A DNA stretch of 24,931 nt from Hypsibius dujardini (GCA_001579985.1 LRSR01005175.1:1-24931); one strand, 5' to 3'. Counted from the stretch's first letter, positions 9,688-23,982 are shown. Program-made: numbers and translations. Notes: a model not told the origin generated them from the sequence alone.

Positions 9688-9713
9688 ACTTGTAACTTGT
9701 TACTTGTAACTTG
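9684..9713. repeat. TGTAACT heptamer repeat
   Basis: Four near-perfect tandem copies of TGTAACT or TGTTACT, immediately at the broken edge of the transposase remnant. It may mark the rearrangement that truncated it. Confidence 0.7.
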
Positions 9714-9790
9714 TGGTGTGCGTGTGCTGAAAAAAACTTTCGGGCTTCGAATTTAAAAATGGTTTTAGCCAACGACCATACCAATAAAAT

Positions 9791-9887
9791 CCAGCTGACA
9801 TTTGAAGTAAAAAACAATCCCGAGCTGAATGACAATTGAACTCACTAGGAAAATGCTTTGATTCCCTATTGGCAAAATGTCAGCTGG
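9791..9887. repeat. Short inverted repeat CCAGCTGACATTT
   Basis: CCAGCTGACATTT at 9791-9803 is matched by its perfect reverse complement at 9875-9887, with a 71-base spacer. It lies about 100 bases beyond the transposase remnant. It could be a terminus-derived structure of an old DNA transposon or an unrelated foldback. Confidence 0.6.
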
Positions 9888-10431
9888 TGTCAGGTTGTTG
9901 TGTGGACACGCAACAGCGCCGCCTGGCGGCACGGCACTAACTGTGCAGGAAAAGTGCCAAATAAATCATAATCATGCCAACCATCCAAGTTAGGTACTTT
10001 AAGCCAACTTTGGCTGACTCACAAGGGGCTCCCCCACTCTGTGAACCAAAATGTCTTACTTCTAATGCGTTTTACAAATGCGTAAGAATGTATTCTTGTT
10101 CTTTCCGTTCAGAGAAGTTTCCCTTTTTCAAAACTTCTATTTTTAAAATTTCAAAAACTCTTCGGAGGTGATACATAGAGGGAGATAAGTGCGTTAATAT
10201 CTGCCATTTTCACTGACTGATGTATTTGTGGGAAAGCGAAAACATTTGAAATTATGCATGCGGAGAAACCGTGTGACTTTGTCGGCTGATTAATTGATTT
10301 TGCAATAAGTATGGAAAACTTCGAAAGGAATAAGTTTCGATGCTGGTGCTTTAATAAATAATTTTTGTGTGAGCGTAATTTATTTCACTTTACAAAGTTA
10401 TTGATTAGAGATCTGTGTTTTATGTTTTGGA
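9888..10431. other. AT-rich gene-poor spacer
   Basis: No gene, no repeat and no recognisable element was found between the short inverted repeat and the following element with inverted termini. A 65-codon open frame at 9974-10171 has no family signature. Confidence 0.35.
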
Positions 10432-11184
10432 GAGAGCTATGCCCACAACCCTGAACAACTTTTTGCTATGCTCACAACCCACACAACCTTAATTATCGAT
10501 TGCTATGTACACAATCTTTTCGCCAATTGTTGGGCACAACCTTTAGCTATGTACACAACCTTTTCCGGAGGATTTTTTATATACTTTTGGTTGCAATAGT
10601 AATCAAAATGAGGGTTTTTATTTAGTAGAAGGTATACAGGGTTTTATGGGATCATAATGTGAGAACTCGTCATCCATCGTTGTCATCCATCGCCTCGTTC
10701 TCATACTCGGCTTGGAGTATAGCATTGATGCCATTGTTATTCTCTAGTTCTTCATTATTTTGAGTATATGATTCAGTTGCACTGGAGGTATTGCTTAAAG
10801 AAGTACTGTAATGCCGCGTTAGCTTCGCGCACATGTAGTCCCGCCCTCGGGCGATTTTCCCTTCTGCACTCCGTGTGTTATGTGCTTGTCCGGGCAGTAT
10901 ATACTGAAAATGCTGTGCTTGTAGCGCGAAACTAACGCAGCAGTACAGCACGTGACATATTACAGATCGTAAACGTTATTTAATACGACAAACAAACAGA
11001 TATTCAAAATGCGGACGGGTTTGCAATATGCAGAAACGCGTTGCCTGTATGAACGAAGATTTTGCGTGGCAATGACCATAATTGTATCCTTTGATGGGTT
11101 TTCGGGAAAAATATTGTTTACATGGCTAAAGGTTGTGTCCAACAATTGGCAAAAAGGGTTGTGTGGGTTGTGAGCATAGCTCTC
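10432..11184. mobile_element. DNA-transposon-like element with complex inverted termini
   Basis: The right end (11121-11184), reverse-complemented, reads GAGAGCTATGCTCACAACCC, then ACACAACCCTTTTTGCC, then AATTGTTGGACACAACC and TTTAGCCATG. The left end contains all of these blocks in the same order but spread out. GAGAGCTATG plus CACAACC is at 10432-10450, GCTATGCTCACAACCCACAC at 10465-10484, and CGCCAATTGTTGGGCACAAC plus CTTTAGCTATG at 10521-10551. Extra partial copies of a GCTATGTACACAACC module lie between them. So the termini are about 60 bases long, inverted, and internally repeated on the left. The interior of about 570 bases has two minus-strand open frames that I cannot assign. A non-autonomous or decayed DNA transposon is likely. 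Confidence 0.68.
10670..10951 (-). CDS. Unrecognised open frame inside the inverted-terminus element
   Basis: A 93-codon frame begins MLYCCVSFALQAQHF and has an acidic, asparagine-rich C-terminal half (NNEELENNN, then ENEAMDDNDG). A second, shorter frame (11145-10960) lies just upstream on the same strand and opens just inside the right terminus. The two together could be a decayed element-encoded protein, or the ORF could be chance in an AT-balanced region. No catalytic motif is visible, and I do not assign a function. Confidence 0.2.
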   Translation of the reverse strand: MLYCCVSFALQAQHFQYILPGQAHNTRSAEGKIARGRDYMCAKLTRHYSTSLSNTSSATESYTQNNEELENNNGINAILQAEYENEAMDDNDG

Positions 11185-12665
11185 ACCTTATGTTTCATCT
11201 TAATTAACAGTTGAATCTGATCAAATTATTATTATTTCACCATCATGTCACGCTGCTAGCTGTTACTAATGCTAGAACACGGTCGAACAGCATAATTCAG
11301 CATAAACTGGCTTAACATACGTAGCGCCCACTATGTACTACCTTTAACGAGTACATTCACAGAATAGAAGGGGAGCCCAGGGTCTAAAGTAGCAAAAAAC
11401 TAATGATCTCCAATCCCCTGGGGGCGGGAGTTAATTTCAGCAGTTTCGTCAACTGTTCACGAGTTATTCTTACGAATTATCATCATTAAAAATTAAGAAT
11501 ATAGATAATTAGAATAATTAGATGCTTTCCCCGTACGTGTTTCGCGTTCTTTTAGCTGTGTGCGCATCAGCAAGCAGAAAAGTGCTTTCTATTTGTCGGC
11601 CCCCGTTCAAGACCCGCTCCCTCCCTCCCCCCTTGGCGCAAAAGTCCCCCTGATATCGAGGTGATCGCAAATCTCTTCGGATTTGAACTTTTTTAATCGT
11701 CGACATTTTGGAAAATAATGATGCACATTTATTTTTGCACATTAAAAGTTTGCATTTTGTCTATTAATAGACACTATTTTAGGTCCTCGGGGAGCCCCTT
11801 GTCAGTACTAATCGTATTCCCAAACCACCCGGTTACCAGAGATTTAAATAATTTGTAAACAAAATGCTTATTATTATTTCAGTGCCCCGTATCTGTTTGC
11901 ACCAATATATTAGTATGATCACTCATAAACTGCACCACAGTTCAAAACCATTCGGGACTCAATAGTTGCTTCGTTCTCGGACTTTTGCCCTGTGCTGCAG
12001 GGATTATTTTAGTGTGTGACATTACGCAAAACGTGTGATTAAAACGATTTGTGTGAGATTAAATGGCCTTGAATTTAATTTGGAATTCCTATTGCAGTTT
12101 TCAGGATCTTCAACTAAAAGTTTTAACGTGAAAGAAAGCCTGAAAATTATTTGGGAAGAGGGTACATACACTGCAGTACTGAAGCCGCTGCAGTCTTGTG
12201 TACACCCAATCTCTCAAATCCAATGTAAACCCGATTCAAGCTACCGCACTCGGTAATGCATAGCACTGCTGCACTAACCGAGGCAAATGGCTTGATTCGG
12301 TCAACAGAAGTTTCAACGAGGGCAAGCGCGCGCAGCACGAGCTTGAAAAAATTCTGACCGGGTTTGTGCTACAATAAAAATCCCCTTAAAATAACCCCTG
12401 CTGTGCTGTACTTTTTTGCAGCGGCTTTTTGAGTTGAGTGGTCAAGTTGACCAGGGTGTTTTGCATTTAGGTGTTGATTATTTGGACATTGTGCAGCCAC
12501 AAGACCGCGCGGTATAAACTGTTCGCTCAGCTGACGCATGCATCAAGCAACCACTTCACCCACTTCATTCACTTCTGCGTTATTCATTATTGTATGAGTA
12601 TTAAATATTTCAAAAATAGATCACAAAGTTTCCATTTCTCTCTAACTCCTAGACAATTGCTAAAA
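11185..12665. other. Gene-poor region leading into the VTI1B promoter
   Basis: No gene is recognised. The last 150 bases should include the VTI1B promoter and 5' UTR. A strong acceptor-like sequence, TCTCTCTAACTCCTAG, ends at 12652, fourteen bases before the VTI1B start codon, and contains a CTAAC branch-like word. A 5' UTR intron is therefore possible. Confidence 0.4.
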
Positions 12666-13286
12666 ATGCCGGGATACGATCGATTTGTCACTCTGGTGGA
12701 TGAGCTTCGTGTTTGCATCAGTTCGATGGAGCGGAAACTGGACCGTCGTCTGCCCACTCTCCCCAATGGAGGTAAACAATTCATCCATGGCAGTAATGCT
12801 TGACTAACCGATTTTGAGTCATTACATTCGCGTCTCACAGCAGGTGTACGTACGTGCGGTAGATGGCTCGAAGCACGGTTAACCCAGCAATATGGCCACA
12901 TATATCTCACCCTGATTTCGAAGCCATTCACTTTATAACTTATCGCCATTCTTCTTTCCTCGTTTAGAGGAGAAAAAGCGGATCATTCGCGAACTGGAAG
13001 GCGAACTGGAGGAGTCCCAGCGACTGCTGCGGGAGATGCAACTGGAAGCGGACGCAGACCTGCAAGTTCCCTCCTCCTACCGTCAACAGCTGACCACGCA
13101 GATTAAGGATTTCCGCGCACAGGTGGAGCAGCTTCGCGTGCGGGTGACCAAAGTCAAGGCTGAGGATCAGAATAGGGGAACGTTGTCGGATGGACGCTCT
13201 GTGAATCAAAACCCATTCTTTGATGTACGTTTCTAAGCAATCAACCAATCAATTAAATCACTCAATAGGGCAACGGATGTTGTGCT

Positions 13287-13336
<50 letters not shown>

Positions 13337-14013
13337 GTTGTTCAATAGGGCAACGGATGCTGTGCTAATCAATCAATCAATCTAATGATTCAATGGGGCA
13401 ACGGATGTTGTGCTAAACAATCAACCAATCAATTGAGTCACTCAATAGGGCAACGAATTTTTTGCCAATCAATCAATCAGGCGTTGGATGTTGGTGATAA
13501 TCAAAGTTAAAAGCAATAATAACTAGGAAAAACAACTTCATCATCTAATTACTGTGGTTCTGGAGGCTGCTCATGCAATGCAAGGGTTTTTTCCCGTTTC
13601 AGCCACAAGAGACAGCTAATCGATCTCGCTTACTGCAAGGCCGAGCGGTTCTAGAGCGGACGTCGGACTCGTTGGGCCGGTCACTGGCTATTGCCTCAGA
13701 GACGGAGCGGGTTGGCGGGGAAACGGTGGGCGAACTACATCATCAACGGGAGTCATTGGAGCACACCAGAGCACGGGTCAGTGACTTGGCAACTCTTGTT
13801 GAGGATTTTTTCTTGATTTTCCGGTCCTTATAGCTGGAGGAGACCAATCAGGACCTGAGCAAAAGCAGAGGAATCATCCGATCGATGGGTCGCCGGTATG
13901 TTCAGTGAAGCTGTAGAATCACAGAGTTCTCCTTCTGCTTAAAGCATTATTGTCCACATTCTTTCTTGATTGCCTGTCTGTCTTGTCTGTCTATCTATCT
14001 ATCTATCTATCTA

Positions 14014-14056
<43 letters not shown>

Positions 14057-14372
14057 GTCTGTCTGTCTGTCTGTCTCTGTCTGTCTGTGTCTGTGTCTGT
14101 GTCTGTGTCTGTGTCTGTGTCTGTGTCTGTGTCTGTGTCTGTGTGTGTTTGTGTCTGTCTGTGTCTGTCTGCCTGCCTATATATCTGCCTTTGTCTGCCT
14201 CCGTCTTTTCATCCTGCTGCTTTTCTTGCTTGTCCCAGTATGTCCATTCGTAAGTTACCTATTTTACTTTCGTTACAGGGTGGTCACTAACAAATTATTC
14301 CTAATGATAATCATCCTGTTGGAAGTCGGGATTCTGGGCGGGGTTGTATATTACAAGTACTTCTCGAAGTGA
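12666..14372 (+). CDS. VTI1B: VTI1B-type Qb-SNARE, five coding exons
   Basis: The exons are 12666-12771, 12968-13224, 13603-13776, 13834-13895 and 14279-14372. All junctions are GT-AG and the frame closes exactly, giving 230 residues (mammalian VTI1B is about 232). Vti1 SNAREs act in fusion of endosomal and trans-Golgi vesicles. The N-terminal part (MPGYDRFVTLVDEL, then the charged exon 2 up to about residue 100) fits the three-helix N-domain. The SNARE motif spans about residues 128-200 (LLQGRAVLERTSDSLGRS, ASETERVGGE, HHQRESLEHTRARLEE, LSKSRGIIRSMGRR), with Q169 the likely zero-layer residue. A single tail anchor follows at about 206-225 (LFLMIIILLEVGILGGVVYY), then KYFSK. The C-terminal TNKL....IIILLE..ILGG.VYYK text is diagnostic of VTI1B rather than VTI1A. 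Introns 2 and 4 are filled with simple repeats. The gene is tail to tail with AFG1L, 277 bases apart. Confidence 0.94.
13236..13495. repeat. VTI1B intron 2: AATC microsatellite and 40-80 bp minisatellite
   Basis: Four copies of a unit containing CAAT(A/G)GGGCAACG(G/A) and TTGTGCTAATC begin near 13264, 13344, 13391 and 13443. They are separated by AATC runs of different length, the longest about 12 perfect units at 13288-13334. The variable AATC count gives an irregular period of about 48-80 bases. Confidence 0.85.
13973..14190. repeat. VTI1B intron 4: CTGT/CTAT tetramer and TGTCTG hexamer array
   Basis: The array changes period along its length: CTAT (five units), CTGT (about a dozen), then the hexamer TGTCTG (about ten units at roughly 14083-14145), then CTGT/CTGC again. 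It occupies most of the intron between exons 4 and 5 and makes all three forward frames open. Confidence 0.9.
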
Positions 14373-14598
14373 TACGTATTTCCACCATTGTGTGTTTCAC
14401 ATTTCCCCGGCGATCTTCTTACTAGTGTTGCCTAAGAGCATTCCAATATTTGGAACTTCTATCATGTGATATTTTGCATTCATTCATTTTACGGTAAATT
14501 TGTTCATCAACCGTGATTGAACAGTTCCCTCTGCTAGATTGAGGCGCAAACATTTCTAAACACACAATAATTCTATTACTTTGCAAGCCTAACAAAAG

Positions 14599-14604
14599 AA
14601 TAAA
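14599..14604 (+). terminator. Candidate VTI1B polyadenylation signal AATAAA
   Basis: A canonical AATAAA lies 226 bases past the VTI1B stop and 45 bases before the end of the convergent AFG1L coding sequence. If used, the VTI1B transcript end would come close to or overlap the AFG1L 3' end. No AATAAA for AFG1L is visible on the minus strand in the same gap. Confidence 0.5.
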
Positions 14605-14649
14605 ACCGAAAATATTTTGTATCACAATTCAAATGCACGGTGAAGCAAG

Positions 14650-17600
14650 TCATCTCGTGTTCTTGGCCCAGTAATCTTCTTTTTGCATCTCTTTCAGTCG
14701 TGAGATGGTGCGATGAACCGCGAAGAGCTCTTCATCGCCTGTGAATACGTTGGCTTTGGCATTCTCCTGCAAAAAGAGAGCACATAAACATTGCGAAGAC
14801 CAAGGCAGACAGACAGTCAGACAAACAGATAGGCAGACAGATAGGCAGACAGACAAACAGACAGTCAAATAGACAGAAAGACAGTCAGACAGACAGTCAG
14901 ACAGACAGTCAGACAGACAGACAGAGAGGCAGATAGGCAGACAGACAGTCAGAGAGGCAGATAGGCAGGCAGACAGACAGACAGACAGGCAGGCAGACAG
15001 ACAGACAGTCAGTCAGTCAATCAATCGCGACCGCAGAGGCAAGCAAATTTAGATTCGACAGGCAGATCGGCAACACACATCAGCATATCCGATGCCGAGA
15101 TCGTCCATCAGAATATTTCCACCGGCCTCAACAGGTCCGCCGCTATCAGCCAGGAACAACTTCTCCGGAGGGGCATCTGCCAAAATGACCAATTTAACCT
15201 TCTGGTCGTAGAGGTCATCGATTAAGGCGATGAAGCGCTTCATATAATCGCGGCGCTTCAGTGACATCACAGGCACATTTCGTATTATGAAGGTATCGAA
15301 AATCCGGCTCAAATGGACGTAATCGATTGGTCCGAGAGACTGTTAAAACGAAAATAAATCTTCATTTTATAATATTTTTATAATATCAAGTCCGAGAATT
15401 CTTCCAACTAAACATACCCTCAGACAAAGCTCTTCATACGTGGCGTCTAAGATACTGCCGCACGTTTTGGCAAATTCCACCTCCCGTCCCTTTATCCTCA
15501 ATCGTCGTGGTCGAACGGTGTCGTTTTGTGTGGCGGTGAGGACTTTGAAGATCCGATCTACCGCCTTCGGGGAATCGGGCTGGTCCGTTCTGCAAATCAT
15601 TATTGCCACAGAATGAACCAATTATGGGAAGAAGGATTGTGGTCACCGGGAGTTGGAAACTCACAAGAAGTAGTAAGATTTTTGGTTTCCACCCATTGAG
15701 ATCGTACGGTAATCGATGCCGGTGTTTAGCGACAGAATTTCACAGTAGTTCTTCAAAACCCCAATGAACGGCACAAATTGAGACCGCTGTAGACCGTTCT
15801 TGTAAAGATCTGTGAAACGGAAGTAAAATTTGTACCGTGTATGTGCTTTCTTCCAACAAAAAGGGGGAGGGGGAGATAAATTGACGTTACCTTCTGGTGG
15901 TCGGTTAGAAGTCGCCACCACGACTACACCGGATGAAAACATCAGCGTAAACAAGCGTTTCAGTATCATGGCGTCCGCAATGTCGGTCACCTATCGAAAA
16001 CAACCCCCCAAATGCCACCGTGCCAGTTGGTCGGATAACTGGATGTCTGCTACCTTAACTGCCTGATTGTCTTGTGTGTCTGTGTGTCTGTCTGCCTGCC
16101 TACAGCCTGTCTGACACTCAGTCTGACAGTCAGTCATTCTATCTGCCTGCTTTCTATCCGCCTGTCTGTCTGTTTGCCTGTCTGTCTGTTTGCCTGTCTG
16201 CCACCTTAACTGCCTGATCGTCTTGTGTGTCCGTGTGTCTGTCTGCCTGCCTACAGCCTGTCTGACACTCAGTCTGAAAGTCAGTCAATCTATCTGCCTC
16301 ACTTTCTATCCGCCTGTCTGCCTGTTTGTCTGTCTGTCTGTCTGCCTGTCTTCCTGTCTTCCTGTCTGGACTGTCTGTCCGTCTGTTTGTCTGACTGTTT
16401 GTCTATCTGCTCGGTACGCACCATGTCTAGCACCTACCTGAAACTCATCGAAGCAGAGCAACCGATCAGACTCCGTAAGTTCCTTGGCCACTGCCGCAAT
16501 TGGATCGTATGAGAAATCCTTACGGGAATCCGCCGATGCCGGAAAGCTCTGCTTGAACAGATGTATCCCTAGAATTATCATTAGCGTCCATAAATTGCGT
16601 TGCTGGAACAAACCCCGCGCAATTCACAACAGTACAACAGTGTTACTTAACATCCGTCATCCTTCCTCAATCATTGAAAATTAAATTGCACAAATGTCGG
16701 GATAACTCTATTGGCGATTAGTGTAATCGCAAGATAATCCAGAATCGTGAATACTAGTAGCTAAAGTAACCAATCCATCAAGATGGCCAATCGATCGATT
16801 GATTTAGCACCGATCAAGGACACCCAATCAAATCAATCAATCAATCAACGGATCAATCAACCAAGATGGCCAATCGATCGATTGAGTGATTCAGCACCAA
16901 TCAATGACAACGAATCAAATCAATCAATGAATCAATGGATCAATCAATCAACGGATCAATCTACCAGGATGGCCAATCGATGGATCGATTGATTCAGCAC
17001 CGATCAAAGACAACGAATCAAATCAATCAATCAATGGATTAATGATGACCCACCGCAAACGTGCAAAGAGCTCAATCAAGCACTCACTGTGATGCACGTC
17101 CAGCATGAAGGAGTTAAAATGCACTCGCCGCTTTCGCTTCACATCCACACAGTCGTAAAACAAATCCATAAGCATCGTCTTGCCCGTGCCTATCCCACAA
17201 GTCGACAGCTTCTTGAAGCACACCAGAATCTACATCACACCCCTAACTCTCAACGAATCCCGTGCTAATACCTACGGTTCCGTAAACATACAATCCTTTG
17301 GGGGCGTCAATCGAAACTTTCGGGCGAAAGAGTTTCGCGAAAAACCCATCACCGTCGCGTTCCACACCCGCCGCAGCTGCCAGTCGCAATTTATTCGCTA
17401 GAGCTTCGTAATGGCGCAGCACTTCCAGCTGGGCAGGATCTTCGCGGAGTCGCCCATCCGTCACGCGTTCGCGATAGGCGCGTACGGCAGAACAAGAAAC
17501 GGATTCCACGTTGTCTGCTGGGCCGGATTCGCTGATCACACTCCCGTTCGTGGAAAGCCATCTCACTGCAGCAGATAGGAAAGTTCAGGTCACATCCATT

Positions 17601-17936
17601 GCCCAATGGAATGGCGCATTAAGTGCGTGTGACTCTTTTAAGTTTTGTTTGCAAGGTCGAGCGTTGGTTGATTGGTTGATTGTGCAATCAATCAACGAGT
17701 TATTCGCCGTGGAAGTCTTTCTTTTAATAATCGTTCAATCATTCCATCAATCAACCGTTCACTAATCCCAATCTACAAGGACATGAGGCAATCGGAGACC
17801 AGAAATGGAATCACATACCACGAGGGAGGTTCTGCAGCAGCAGGGATGATCTCTTCAGACAACACGATGATAATAAGAGTGCTGGTGCTCCCGAACGGAT
17901 CGCTCGTAGCGAACCGATGTGCTGGAGATTTTGCAT
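14650..17936 (-). CDS. AFG1L: AFG1-like mitochondrial AAA ATPase, nine coding exons
   Basis: Minus-strand exons in order are 17936-17819, 17565-17272, 17189-17088, 16568-16438, 15990-15891, 15809-15665, 15589-15418, 15339-15079 and 14766-14650. All introns are GT-AG, phases agree throughout, and the product is 479 residues (human AFG1L is about 481). AFG1/LACE1 proteins are inner-membrane or matrix ATPases that help degrade or export mitochondrially encoded and misfolded proteins. Exon 1 ([16 protein letters not shown], basic and lacking acidic residues) is a convincing mitochondrial presequence, with an in-frame TGA six codons upstream that fixes the start. Motifs: PKGLYVYG; Walker A GTVGTGKT at 135-142, split by an intron; [12 protein letters not shown]; Walker B LLCFDEFQ at 208-215; [14 protein letters not shown]; sensor-1 region VATSNRPPE with N244; then [15 protein letters not shown]. 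The C-terminus reads [17 protein letters not shown]. The gene is head to head with ATP5F1A. Introns carry CAGA and AATC repeats. Nothing is missing. Confidence 0.95.
14805..15026. repeat. AFG1L last intron: CAGA/CAGT/CAGG array
   Basis: About 220 bases of CAGACAGA with CAGTCAGA, ATAGGCAG and GAGAGGCAG interruptions, filling most of the intron between the last two AFG1L exons. On the transcribed (minus) strand it reads TCTG/ACTG, that is pyrimidine- and G-rich, and it lies directly upstream of the last acceptor. Confidence 0.88.
16044..16415. repeat. AFG1L intron 4: 151-bp tandem duplication within a CTGT/CCTG array
   Basis: Text beginning ACCTTAACTGCCTGAT and continuing through TGCCTACAGCCTGTCTGACA and CTTTCTATCCGCCTGTCTG occurs at 16052 and again at 16203. 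The offset is 151 bases, with only a few differences. The second copy runs into a CTGT/CTTC tetramer array ending near 16410, close to the exon 4 donor at 16437. Confidence 0.86.
16781..17042. repeat. AFG1L intron 3: AATC-rich minisatellite, three copies
   Basis: Three diverged units start at AGATGGCCAATCGATCGATT (16781), at the same word at 16864, and at AGGATGGCCAATCGATGGAT (16966). Each continues with GATT(T/C)AGCACC(G/A)ATCAA and a run of AATC/AATG tetramers. The spacings are 83 and 102 bases, differing by tetramer number. The shared TCGATCGATTGA text is itself palindromic. Confidence 0.85.
17678..17760. repeat. GATT/AATC inverted cluster in AFG1L intron 1
   Basis: TTGATTGGTTGATTG is followed at once by TGCAATCAATCAAC, forming a short hairpin-capable inverted pair, and another AATC cluster lies at 17737-17757. 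It lies between AFG1L coding exons 1 and 2. Confidence 0.6.
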
Positions 17937-18405
17937 GCAGATTATTGGGATTCATATGCTAGGACAGTGCTACATCTGTTTTAATAATTAATTAACAAAC
18001 AACGAGAGGAAAGTGTGCGAACGCAGCTTTTATACCATTTCCGAACTTGAGCGCAGCATTAGGACTGTTCGTACTGAAAATCAAATTTCTCACAAGTCAG
18101 TCCAAGGCGGATTCTATTTGCAGAGTTGTAGGCGCGATGAAGTCAAATCAACCACCGGAAGAGGGGCAGGGCGAGTATTGTACCCGCCAATCAGAATCGT
18201 ATTTCTTTTACGATTGGTCAGTGCAATAGGAGCTTTAGCCACACCCTCGTTGGGCTATCGGCACGCAGGTGGATTTGTGAACAGCAGGGCGAGAGCTTTC
18301 ACACAGACCTGCTGAGTGCTGCTTCTCCCAACCATTTCTATCCCTCCTGTGCATCGGATATTCTTCCTGAGATTTTTTTGTTCCAGCAGCAGCACAAGCA
18401 CAAAA
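17937..18405. promoter_or_regulatory. Shared divergent promoter region of AFG1L and ATP5F1A
   Basis: The 469 bases between the two start codons must contain the 5' UTRs and promoters of both genes. A CCAAT box (CCGCCAATCAG, core 18187-18191) and an oppositely oriented one (CGATTGGTCAG, core 18213-18217) lie 26 bases apart, a spacing typical of NF-Y site pairs in bidirectional promoters. A TTAATTAATTAAC stretch lies near 17983. Just before the ATP5F1A start, TTTTTTTGTTCCAG (ending 18386) looks like a splice acceptor, so ATP5F1A may have a 5' UTR intron. The start itself, CAAAAATGGCC, resembles the YY1-type start-site element seen in mitochondrial genes. The site assignments are by eye. Confidence 0.6.
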
Positions 18406-22499
<4,094 letters not shown>

Positions 22500-23379
22500 A
22501 TTAAATGAGGTTGTTTCGACGCGGCTGCCGACTCGTCGTCGTTACTTGATGGGCATTTTATTATTGTGCGCGCGCGAGCTAAAGGAGGTGTATCTACATA
22601 CTGTGTTTTTACCTTTGTGTGCGTGTTTTCTTGATTTTCCTGTTTCTCCCCCCCCCCTCTGATCAGTGAGGTGAGCGGGCGGACATGTTGTGTCATCTTC
22701 TCGCTCCAGGTCCGGGAGGTTTTGTGTTTGGTGAATAATGAATATTGAGGAAGAATAATTGGATGCAGTAAGAGTCTTACCAGGCCTGGTCGCAAGGCCT
22801 CCTTGACCTGTTCTGTAAGAACGGGTCAATCGTGACAGGTCGACAGGGCGCGTGAAAGAATACAGACACGATGGCCGCTAGATAGCCTCACACACGGAGA
22901 GCAGATAGACAGACATACGGACACGCAAGGAGACAGACATCGAAAAACCTTGGTCAGCAGACAAATAGACGTCCAGAAAAACACAGACAGACAGATAGAC
23001 AGACAGACAAACAGACATAGGCAGGCAGGCTGGCAGACAGATAGATAGATAGACAGACAAGCAAACAAGCAGGCAGGCAGACAGTTACGACAGATAGATG
23101 GACAAGTAGGCAGGCAGACAGTTAAGACAGATAGATAGACAGACAAGCGAAATTAATCACAGACAACAAAAGGCAGATTACTTGTACTGAGTTTCAAGCT
23201 TAACCGACATATCGACAGATGCCGAGAGACACACTCAGACAGAGGACACAACACCGAACTGGGTATGCCATCATGTCAAGGTGGCTTCCAGAATCTTGTT
23301 TATCCAATTGAATTTTCTTTACCGTTTCCCACCCAATCCAGTGCCCGTGACAATATGATTATCCCCGTAGTTTTAAAAG
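22500..23379. other. Convergent 3' flank between ATP5F1A and trehalase
   Basis: This holds the 3' UTRs of both genes. An ATTAAA lies at 22500-22505, directly after the ATP5F1A stop, which is too close to be an obvious signal. No canonical AATAAA was seen for either gene. A run of nine C lies at 22648-22656. A CAGA/TAGA array fills 22907-23146. No other gene was recognised. Confidence 0.45.
22907..23146. repeat. CAGA/TAGA microsatellite between ATP5F1A and trehalase
   Basis: Mixed CAGA, TAGA, CAGG and AAACAGAC tetramers over about 240 bases. A unit containing GGCAGGCAGACAGTTA(C/A)GACAG and ATAGAT is duplicated at about 23071 and 23110. Confidence 0.85.
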
Positions 23380-23982
23380 TTATAAAAGCATCGCTATCAC
23401 GCAAACTAGGAGAGCCAACATAGAAATGCTTAAAGAACTTTGGCAGTTTTGTGCCCCATCGCGTGGGGGATCTTTGGAAAGCCGACCAGTCGGCGCCGGT
23501 ACGGCCGGAACCGCTGATGGCGCCACTGTCGCGGATGAGTCCATCCGAACACGCTTCACTGAGATGGTCGGCCGGTCCTCTTCCGTCGGGCGTGGTTTAT
23601 CCGGGAAGTTTGTCTTATCAGGCCGCAGAAACGCCGAGGATTTACTCTCAGGCGCTGGACTGGGCACTTCGTGAACGGGAGAAGAAGATTTCAAGGCCAT
23701 CTGCCGGTCTTTGCTGGGGTATTCGTTTTTCGAAAAGTCGTTGGGATGGTGATCGGCCTGCTCTGTCTCTTCGTAGACTTCGTTGGTCAGAGGACCGTTG
23801 AGCTTGGGGAAAATTTCGAGGATTCGCAGCACGGCCCCGTTTGTAGGGCTGTAGCCTCGCATGACCGTGTACTCGCTGTTAGTTCCGTACATCCCGACCC
23901 TCTCAACATCATACTATAGAAGACCAATATATCATTAATTTACATATATAGTCTACTATCGGGCTTTTTCTCAGTCTGTCTA

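Noticed and set aside
13950-14372. A 140-codon frame that runs from the microsatellite into the VTI1B transmembrane exon
   Set aside because: The upstream part is CTGT/TGTCTG repeat. A clean acceptor at 14278 and matching phase show that only 14279-14372 is coding.
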